Positions 1 through 5,070 of a stretch of 5,070 nucleotides of DNA are shown here, piece after piece (within the stretch, counting starts at the first letter, position 1; the number at the start of each line of letters is the position of its first letter). This DNA is from Thermoplasmata archaeon (GTDB taxonomy: Archaea > Thermoplasmatota > Thermoplasmata > RBG-16-68-12 > JAGMCJ01). The stretch spans positions 1 through 5,070 of the forward strand of contig JAGMCJ010000219.1 in the NCBI GenBank assembly GCA_023129265.1, in the 5' to 3' direction. A program made the translations under genes and the position numbers. The notes beneath the pieces are model-generated. The model did not search any database, was not told where the DNA came from, and saw only the letters and a program-made list of their open reading frames with translations.

Positions 1-854
1 TGCTCTTCGGAGCGTTAGCTCTATCTGGCATTCCGCCTTTCAGCGGCTTCTGGAGCAAGGACGCAATCCTGCACGAGGTCTTCGTCGCAGGCGAGACGTA
101 CGGCGCGCTCTTCACGTTCATCTGGGTCGCGGGCGTCATAACCGCCTTCCTGACGGCGTTCTATGCGTTCCGATTATGGTTCATGACGTTCGCCGGAAAG
201 ACACGCGGGGAAATCGTCCCGCACGAGTCGCCGCGCGTGATGACGTACCCGCTCATAGCCCTCGCTATATTCGCCCTCACCTCGGGAATGCTCGCGCTCG
301 TGATCGGGGGCTTCGGTCATCTGATCACTTTCGGAGGCACGGTCCATGAGGGCACGATGGAGGTCCTGACGGAGATATTCACGAGCCCGCTGACGTACAT
401 CACGCTCTTCGCGGCGGTGGCGGGCATAGGGCTCGCCTACATCGTCTACCACAAGCAGAGGGTCTCCTCCGAGGTCTTCGTCTCCACGTCCGCCGGGCGG
501 GGGATGCAGAAGCTCCTCCAGAACAGGTACTACCTGGACGCCGCGTACAGCGGCTTCGCGCTTCACGTCGGAACGGGCATCGCCCGTGCCGCGGACTGGT
601 TCGACCGCAACGTCATCGATGGCGTCGTCAACGGGTCCGCCAAGCTCGGTCTCCTCATGGCCAGGGGGTCGGACGCATTCGACAGGAAGGGCGTCGACGG
701 GTCGGTGGACGGCATTGCGTACGTGATTACAGGCTCAAGCAATCGAGCGAGGGCAAGGCAGACGGGACAGATACAGGTCTACCTGGCGGCGATGGTGATG
801 GGGATGTTTGCGGTCGCCCTCATAATGCTGATCTACTTGTCAGGAGGTTTCTAG
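1..854 (+). CDS. nuoL: Complex I antiporter-like subunit L, C-terminal part (5' end outside window)
   Basis: Distal proton-pumping subunit of the complex I membrane arm. It supplies the long lateral helix (HL) that runs along the neighbouring pumps. The frame is open from base 3 to the TAG at 852-854, giving 283 full codons. It opens with the TM12 motif SGIPPFSGFWSKDAIL; the Lys at 57-59 aligns with E. coli NuoL Lys399. Next come TM13 (ending TAFYAFRLWF), the loop HESPRVM, TM14, TM15 (ending AYIVYHKQ), a YYLDAAY motif, HL, a basic ARARQTG segment, and a last TM ending -LSGGF. HESP, YYLD, VIDG-VNG and RQTG are typical of long NuoL/FpoL proteins. HL carries an extra 26-residue unit (see repeat at 585-740). 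This is a partial gene because the window cuts it, with no sign of damage. The order L-M-M-N argues against an Mrp antiporter. Nuo and Fpo cannot be told apart here. Confidence 0.95.
   Translation, partial: LFGALALSGIPPFSGFWSKDAILHEVFVAGETYGALFTFIWVAGVITAFLTAFYAFRLWFMTFAGKTRGEIVPHESPRVMTYPLIALAIFALTSGMLALVIGGFGHLITFGGTVHEGTMEVLTEIFTSPLTYITLFAAVAGIGLAYIVYHKQRVSSEVFVSTSAGRGMQKLLQNRYYLDAAYSGFALHVGTGIARAADWFDRNVIDGVVNGSAKLGLLMARGSDAFDRKGVDGSVDGIAYVITGSSNRARARQTGQIQVYLAAMVMGMFAVALIMLIYLSGGF
585..740 (+). repeat. Tandem 26-residue repeat in the NuoL lateral helix
   Basis: Two adjacent 78-nt units (585-662 and 663-740) encode 26 residues each. The anchors are FDRNVIDGVVNG in unit 1 and FDRKGVDGSVDG in unit 2. 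Aligned without gaps, 10 of 26 positions are identical: R, D, F-D-R, D-G, V, G and A. There are also I/V and N/D exchanges. At DNA level the units have diverged clearly, so the duplication is old. From knowledge of the family, ordinary long NuoL proteins have one such unit between YYLD and the RxxQTG motif, with about 17 residues from DG to QTG. Here unit 2 keeps that usual spacing to QTG (742-767), so one whole unit looks inserted. Confidence 0.85.
842..847 (+). promoter_or_regulatory. Shine-Dalgarno site for the first nuoM
   Basis: AGGAGG ends 8 nt before the GTG at 856. It lies within the last codons of nuoL, where GGA-GGT encodes the Gly-Gly of the -SGGF terminus. It decides the non-ATG start of the first nuoM. 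Confidence 0.85.
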
Positions 855-855
855 C

Positions 856-2391
856 GTGCAGTTCCCGATACTCAGCCTGCTGCTCATCGTCCCCCTCATC
901 GGGACGGTGCTGACCATCGCAGGCGGGAAGCGCTACGCGAAGTGGATCTCCGTGATCTTCGCCCTCATAGGTCTCATCCTCTCGTCCATCCTCGTTCTCC
1001 ATTTCCTGCCCGACAGCTTCATCGCATTCGGTTACGACTCCACTGGCAGGTTCTTCGCGTTCGAGATGTACTCGTGGGCCCCGAGCCTCGGTCTCAACTA
1101 TATCGTGGGCGTGGACGGGCTGTCCGCCCCGCTCGTTTTCCTCACGCAGCTTCTCGTGCTGATGGGTCTGATATACTCATGGAAGAAGGAGGAGCGCCCG
1201 CACCAGTTCTTCGGTCTCATCCTCCTCATCGGGCTGGCGATAACGGGTGTCTTCATCTCGCTCGACCTGTTCCTGTTCTTCATCTTCTGGGAGCTGGTCC
1301 TCATACCCATGTACTTCTTCATCGCCATATGGGGAGGGTCTAACCGCCACTACGCGTCCATCAAGTTCCTGGTCTACACGCACGTGGGCAGCGTCGTCAT
1401 GCTCCTCGGCATCTTCGCCCTCTATCTCAGCTCCGGGGACTTCACGGCGGACGGAGCGAGGACGTTCAACATGATACTGTACCTCGAGGCCGCCCAGACG
1501 GACCCGCTCTTCCTGCAGATGGGGCTGCAAATCCCGCTCTTCATCGCCTTCCTCTTCGGCTTCGGCGTGAAGATGCCCATGGTGCCGTTCCACACATGGC
1601 TGCCGGATGCGCACGTTGAAGCCCCCACGGCGGGCTCGGTGATCCTGGCGGGCCTCCTGCTGAAGATGGGCGGCTACGGCATATTCAGGATATCGCTAGG
1701 CATTTTACCCGAGGCGACCAAAGAGCTGTGGTGGCTCTTGGCCGTCTTCGGAATCGTCTCCATCGTCTATGCCGCGTTCGTGTGCTTAGCTCAGACCGAC
1801 CTCAAGCGGCTCGTCGCGTACTCATCCATCAGCCACATGGGCTTCGTCCTCTTGGGTGCGGCGACCATGACGGAGGCGGGCATCGCGGGAGGCATCTTCC
1901 AGATGTTCAACCACGGCCTCATAACGGCGGTCCTGTTCATGCTCGCCGGCTCGGTCAAGCACGCCACTGGAACGAGAGAAATCCCAGAACTCAGCGGTCT
2001 GGCGAAGGTGATGCCCAAGTTCTCTCTCATCCTCATCATAGGCTTCTTCGCCTCGATGGGGATGCCCGGTCTCAACGGCTTCGTGAGCGAGTTCCTCGTG
2101 TTCCTCGGGACGTACAAGATGTTCAACACGATCGAGATGGGCAAGCTGATCATCATCCCGCTGCTCGGGGTCATCGTGACCGCCGCATATTACCTCTGGA
2201 CGCTCCACAAAGTGACGCTCGGGAAGCTGAAGGAATCGCTCAAGAACGTGCTGGACATCCCCCGCCACGAGGTCCTCCCGCTCGCGATACTCACATTCAT
2301 GATCATCCTGTTCGGGCTCTATCCGACGCCCGTCATAGGTGTGATTTGGCCGCATGCCCAAGGGCTCAACGGTCTGCTAGGAGGTCCGTAG
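856..2391 (+). CDS. nuoM: Complex I antiporter-like subunit M, first copy (NuoM1)
   Basis: Proton-translocating membrane-arm subunit, 511 aa, a normal NuoM length with the expected multi-TM pattern. The GTG start at 856 is chosen for its AGGAGG site and the 1-nt gap after nuoL; the N-terminus then begins with TM1 as expected. Key residues of the family are all present: Glu146 in TM5 (FWELVLIPMY, matching E. coli NuoM Glu144), Lys239 in TM7 (GVKMPMVPFHTWLPDAH, Lys234), Lys270 in TM8 (LLLKMGGYG, Lys265) and Glu412 in TM12 (GFVSEFLVF, Glu407). Other hallmarks are Lys170 (YASIKF), His327 (SSISHMGF), His353 (FNHGL) and VEAPTAGS. There is no frameshift or internal stop. It abuts a second nuoM directly, and codon use looks the same in both. 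The NuoM assignment is firm; its physical position relative to NuoM2 is unknown. Confidence 0.97.
   Translation: MQFPILSLLLIVPLIGTVLTIAGGKRYAKWISVIFALIGLILSSILVLHFLPDSFIAFGYDSTGRFFAFEMYSWAPSLGLNYIVGVDGLSAPLVFLTQLLVLMGLIYSWKKEERPHQFFGLILLIGLAITGVFISLDLFLFFIFWELVLIPMYFFIAIWGGSNRHYASIKFLVYTHVGSVVMLLGIFALYLSSGDFTADGARTFNMILYLEAAQTDPLFLQMGLQIPLFIAFLFGFGVKMPMVPFHTWLPDAHVEAPTAGSVILAGLLLKMGGYGIFRISLGILPEATKELWWLLAVFGIVSIVYAAFVCLAQTDLKRLVAYSSISHMGFVLLGAATMTEAGIAGGIFQMFNHGLITAVLFMLAGSVKHATGTREIPELSGLAKVMPKFSLILIIGFFASMGMPGLNGFVSEFLVFLGTYKMFNTIEMGKLIIIPLLGVIVTAAYYLWTLHKVTLGKLKESLKNVLDIPRHEVLPLAILTFMIILFGLYPTPVIGVIWPHAQGLNGLLGGP
2379..2385 (+). promoter_or_regulatory. Shine-Dalgarno site for the second nuoM
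   Basis: AGGAGGT lies 6 nt before the ATG at 2392, inside the end of the first nuoM, where it encodes the Gly-Gly of the -LGGP terminus. It supports the ATG that follows the TAG stop with no gap. Confidence 0.85.
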
Positions 2392-3945
2392 ATGCTCATC
2401 GATTTCCCGCTGATATCGTCGATCCTGATAGTGTCCCTCCTAGGCTCGCTCCTGATCTACCTCTTCCCCGCGGGCGACAGGGGGACGAAGTGGTTCGCGG
2501 TCCTGCTCTCTCTCGTGCCGCTGGCGCTCTCCACCGTACTCCTGCTCGGCATCGTCGCGCCGGAAAGCGTCGAGCTAACGTCCATATCCGCTGGCGGACA
2601 AGAGTTCCTCGCCTATGAGAAGGTGGAATGGATTCCTCAGGCGGGCATATCCTTCGAGTTCGGCGTGGACCAGCTCTCGGGCCCGCTCGTCTTCCTGACA
2701 TCGCTCCTCACGACGCTCGGCATGATATTCTCCTGGGGAGAGAAGCACAGGACGAAGGAGTTCTTCGCGATGCTCCTGTTCATGCAGGCAACCGTGGCGG
2801 GCGTCTTCGTCTCGCTCGACCTGTTCCTGTTCTTCGTCTTCTGGGAGGGCGGCCTCCTGCCGATGTACTTCCTGATCGCCGTCTGGGGCGGTCCCAAGAA
2901 GAAGTACGCGTCCATGAAGTTCTTCCTTTTCACGCAGGCCGCGAGCCTGCTCGTGCTGCTCGGGATACTCGTCTTCTACTGGATGTCCGGAACGTTCAGC
3001 ATAGTTGAAATCATGGATCAAGGACAGGTTATCCCGCCAGGACTGTACACGGACCTACTATTCTTCGCGCTGCTTCTCGGATTCGGCACGAAGCTCCCAA
3101 TGGTCCCCCTGCATACCTGGTTGCCGGATGCACACGTCGAGGCCCCAACGGCAGGTTCCGTCCTTCTCGCCGGAGTCCTGCTGAAGATGGGCGGTTACGG
3201 CCTCTTGAGGTTCAACGTGCAGCTACTCACTGATTTCTCGGACGGCGCTTTGGGCGTCTCGGACGGCATATATCTCCTCGTCGCAGTCATCGGGATAGTC
3301 AGCATAGTGTACGGCGCGTTCGTCTGTCTGGCTCAGGACGACTTCAAACGTCTTGTGGCATTCTCCAGCGTGAGCCATATGGGCTTCGTGACGCTGGGAA
3401 TCGCCGCCGCCGTTCTAGGTGCTCGGGCGGGCGTCGATGCGAATCTCGCCATGACGGGAGCTGTATTCCAGCTCTTCGCGCACGGTCTGATCTCTGCCGC
3501 GCTGTTCATGATAGCGGGAGCTCTCGGTCACAACGTGGGAACCCGACTGATATCCAAGCTGCACGGAGCGGCAAAGAGGATACCGAACACCGCTGGGTTC
3601 ATGATGGTCGCCTTCATGGCGTCCCTCGGCCTTCCCGGGCTCGTGGGCTTCGTCGCGGAGTTCTCCGTCTTCCTTGGCGTCTACCAGGGCTTCGAGGCCT
3701 TCTTGGGCTCCGGTCTGTGGGTCCTCATCCCCGCCGTAGCGATCGTTGTCACCGCTGGCTACTACCTGTTCGCCATGCAGCGCGCCATGTTCGGTCCCGA
3801 GGAGGAGGACGCGGGAGAGATGAAGGACCTGCATTCGTTCGAGATATTGCCTCTCGCCGTTCTCATGTTCTTCATCGCGCTGCTCGGGATACTGCCCTAT
3901 CTCCTGTTTGACCCGATACTCAGCTGGGTGGGAGGTCTGCCATGA
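2392..3945 (+). CDS. nuoM: Complex I antiporter-like subunit M, second copy (NuoM2)
   Basis: Second, complete NuoM of 517 aa, predicted to be an extra proton-translocating subunit of the same membrane arm. It keeps every key residue: Glu152 in TM5 (FWEGGLLPMY), Lys234 in TM7 (GTKLPMVPLHTWLPDAH), Lys265 in TM8 (LLKMGGYG) and Glu423 in TM12 (GFVAEFSVF), plus Lys176, His329 (SSVSHMGF) and His364 (FAHGL). By eye roughly half of the core positions match NuoM1, rising to 33 of 37 from the TM7 Lys to MGGYG, so the two are diverged paralogues and not an assembly artefact. Loops differ: NuoM2 has a few extra residues near 281-291 and about nine more near 341-351 (VLGARAGVDAN). Its N-terminal domain before GVDQLSGPLV is also dissimilar. 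The start abuts the NuoM1 stop; the end overlaps nuoN by 4 nt. An intact, co-translated copy suggests a structural role in one complex rather than a spare gene. Confidence 0.95.
   Translation: MLIDFPLISSILIVSLLGSLLIYLFPAGDRGTKWFAVLLSLVPLALSTVLLLGIVAPESVELTSISAGGQEFLAYEKVEWIPQAGISFEFGVDQLSGPLVFLTSLLTTLGMIFSWGEKHRTKEFFAMLLFMQATVAGVFVSLDLFLFFVFWEGGLLPMYFLIAVWGGPKKKYASMKFFLFTQAASLLVLLGILVFYWMSGTFSIVEIMDQGQVIPPGLYTDLLFFALLLGFGTKLPMVPLHTWLPDAHVEAPTAGSVLLAGVLLKMGGYGLLRFNVQLLTDFSDGALGVSDGIYLLVAVIGIVSIVYGAFVCLAQDDFKRLVAFSSVSHMGFVTLGIAAAVLGARAGVDANLAMTGAVFQLFAHGLISAALFMIAGALGHNVGTRLISKLHGAAKRIPNTAGFMMVAFMASLGLPGLVGFVAEFSVFLGVYQGFEAFLGSGLWVLIPAVAIVVTAGYYLFAMQRAMFGPEEEDAGEMKDLHSFEILPLAVLMFFIALLGILPYLLFDPILSWVGGLP
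3931..3936 (+). promoter_or_regulatory. Shine-Dalgarno site for nuoN
   Basis: GGAGGT lies 5 nt before the ATG at 3942, inside the end of the second nuoM, where it encodes the Gly-Gly of -VGGLP. With the ATGA overlap it points to translational coupling. Confidence 0.85.
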
Positions 3946-5070
3946 CGGAACCCTACTTCCTCCTGCTGCCCGTTATGATCCTCATAGTGGGCGCGTTCAT
4001 CAACCTCGCCCTCGGCTTCGTCGTCAAGAAGAAAGTCGCGGCGCTCGGATACCTCTCGCTGGTCTGGCTCGGCATCTCGCTCCTGCTGACGGTGGACATG
4101 ATGGGCCTCTCGTGGTCGTCGCTCCTGGGCCTGGACCTGTGGAACGTGTCCTCGCCGCTGATCGAGAACTTCCACCTGAAGGTCGACGAGCTGGCCATGT
4201 TCTTCTTCCTCGTCTTCAACGTCGTCGGTCTCATGGTCGTCTCGGCGTCCATAACGACGATCGCGAAGGAGAAGAACCATCCGGAGTACTACGCTCTCAC
4301 GCTGCTCTCGATATCCGGCATGATGCTCATCGCCTGCGCGACGGACCTGATAATCCTCTATCTAGCGTTCGAGTTCGCGAGCATATCCATGTACGGTCTT
4401 GTGGCGTTCGCGAAGAAGGACGAGCGGTCCACGGAGGCAGCGCTGAAGTTCTTCCTCGTGGGCGCTGTGTCGTCGGCGGTCATTCTCTTCGGGATATCGC
4501 TCATCTACGGCGTGAGCGGAATGACAACGGGCGCGACGACGGACCTGGCCTCGCTGAAGTTGGCCCTGGATGCGGGACTCGGGACGTTCCACCCGACCAT
4601 CCTACTAGCCGTCATCCTCCTCCTCGCGGGCTTCGGGTTCAAGATAACGATGTTCCCGTTCCACATGTGGGCACCAGATGTTTACGAGGGCAGCCCGACG
4701 ACGATCACGGCGCTCATCGCGGCGGGCTCCAAGAAGGCCGGCTTCGCTGCCTACATGAAGATCTTCCTCGTAATGCTCCTCCTCGTCCGGATGGACTGGG
4801 CGATGATAATAGGCCTTCTGGCGATTATCACCATGACCGTAGGCAACGTGCTGGCGATCTCGCAGACGAACATCAAGCGGCTGCTAGCGTACTCCAGCAT
4901 CGCCCAAGCGGGCTACATACTCATCGGCATCACGGTCGCCTCGCTGGGCTCCACGGACCCCAACGTCGCTCAGTACGCTGTCTCGGGCAGCTTGTACCAC
5001 ATACTGACGCACTCGCTCATGGCGGGCGGGGCATTCATCATAGTCGCCGCCGCCAGCCATCTGGGCGTCG
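3942..5070 (+). CDS. nuoN: Complex I antiporter-like subunit N, N-terminal part (3' end outside window)
   Basis: Proton-translocating subunit that in known complex I structures sits nearest the small subunits A/J/K and the quinone module. The ATG start at 3942 overlaps the TGA of the second nuoM (ATGA) and has a GGAGGT site; the frame then stays open to the window edge (376 codons). Key family residues are visible: Glu144 in TM5 (YLAFEFASISMYGL, matching E. coli NuoN Glu133), Lys169 (ALKFFLVGA, Lys158), Lys234 in TM7 (FGFKITMFPFHMWAPD, Lys217) and Lys264 in TM8 (GSKKAGF, Lys247; Lys265 follows directly). WAPDVYEGSPTT and AYSSIAQAGY are diagnostic of NuoN and separate it from L and M, which have LPDA and SSxSHMG. 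The TM12 Lys lies beyond the window. The cut is due to the window edge only. Confidence 0.96.
   Translation, partial: MTEPYFLLLPVMILIVGAFINLALGFVVKKKVAALGYLSLVWLGISLLLTVDMMGLSWSSLLGLDLWNVSSPLIENFHLKVDELAMFFFLVFNVVGLMVVSASITTIAKEKNHPEYYALTLLSISGMMLIACATDLIILYLAFEFASISMYGLVAFAKKDERSTEAALKFFLVGAVSSAVILFGISLIYGVSGMTTGATTDLASLKLALDAGLGTFHPTILLAVILLLAGFGFKITMFPFHMWAPDVYEGSPTTITALIAAGSKKAGFAAYMKIFLVMLLLVRMDWAMIIGLLAIITMTVGNVLAISQTNIKRLLAYSSIAQAGYILIGITVASLGSTDPNVAQYAVSGSLYHILTHSLMAGGAFIIVAAASHLGV

Noticed and set aside
174..566. Long open frame on the - strand opposite nuoL
   Set aside because: Its translation is rich in Arg, Glu and His with no recognisable domain, the usual shadow of a GC-rich membrane protein gene; no ribosome site supports it.
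842..856. A promoter or terminator between nuoL and the first nuoM
   Set aside because: The gap is a single base, and no hairpin with a T-tract or promoter-like AT-rich box is seen there.
1822..2361. 179-aa open frame on the - strand opposite nuoM1
   Set aside because: Glu/Asp/Arg-rich antisense shadow of a conserved gene. The same kind of shadow occurs at 1177-1614, 2575-3021, 3415-3834 and 3897-4280.
1728..2618. 296-aa open frame on the + strand spanning the nuoM1/nuoM2 junction
   Set aside because: Out of frame with two clear NuoM genes. Its product is Arg/Pro/His-rich low-complexity sequence typical of a shifted reading of hydrophobic coding DNA.
856..3945. The two nuoM genes as an assembly duplication
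   Set aside because: The copies differ at about half of their residues by eye, in length, in loops and in the N-terminal domain, so they are real diverged paralogues.
1..5070. An Mrp-type Na+/H+ antiporter or membrane-bound hydrogenase cluster
   Set aside because: Order L-M-M-N, a long NuoL with lateral helix, and NuoN signatures (WAPDVYEGSPTT, SSIAQAGY) fit complex I; no MrpE/F/G-like or hydrogenase genes are seen.

Overview
The window is wall-to-wall coding sequence on the + strand. It is an internal piece of a complex I-type operon (nuo/fpo family, proton-pumping NADH- or F420H2-type quinone/phenazine oxidoreductase). It holds four genes in the order nuoL (3' end) - nuoM - a second nuoM - nuoN (5' part). 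All four encode antiporter-like, ion-translocating membrane-arm subunits. Gene junctions are 1 nt, 0 nt and a 4-nt ATGA overlap. Each of the three starts inside the window has a strong GGAGG Shine-Dalgarno site lying within the end of the preceding gene. No promoter, terminator, RNA gene, insertion sequence or CRISPR array is visible, and no gap exceeds 1 nt.

Layout: 1-854 is the C-terminal part of NuoL (TM12 region, TM13-15, the long lateral helix HL and its anchoring last TM). 856-2391 is the first NuoM (511 aa, GTG start). 2392-3945 is the second NuoM (517 aa, ATG start). 3942-5070 is the first 376 residues of NuoN, cut by the window edge.

The main point of interest is that this appears to be an enlarged complex I with four antiporter-like pumps instead of three. 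Two signals agree. First, there are two intact, clearly diverged NuoM proteins, each keeping the key Glu/Lys/Lys/Glu residues. Second, the lateral helix of NuoL contains an extra 26-residue unit, visible as a tandem repeat (585-662 and 663-740). If helical, this would lengthen the helix by about 39 A, close to the width of one antiporter-like subunit. The extra pump and the longer brace therefore appear together. This matches the architecture I recall being described by Chadwick, Hemp, Fischer and Orphan (ISME J 2018) as complex I with a fourth pumping subunit, predicted to move five rather than four protons per two electrons. The type of system is therefore probably known; this instance, with its readable 26-residue repeat, is a clear example.

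Organism: the DNA is fairly GC-rich, yet the Ile codon ATA and Arg codon AGG are used freely, and the start sites are GGAGG-type. This suggests an archaeon, perhaps a GC-rich euryarchaeal/Thermoplasmata-like lineage, but that is an inference at moderate confidence. The electron-input module (NuoEFG, FpoF or another partner) lies outside the window, so the electron donor cannot be stated.
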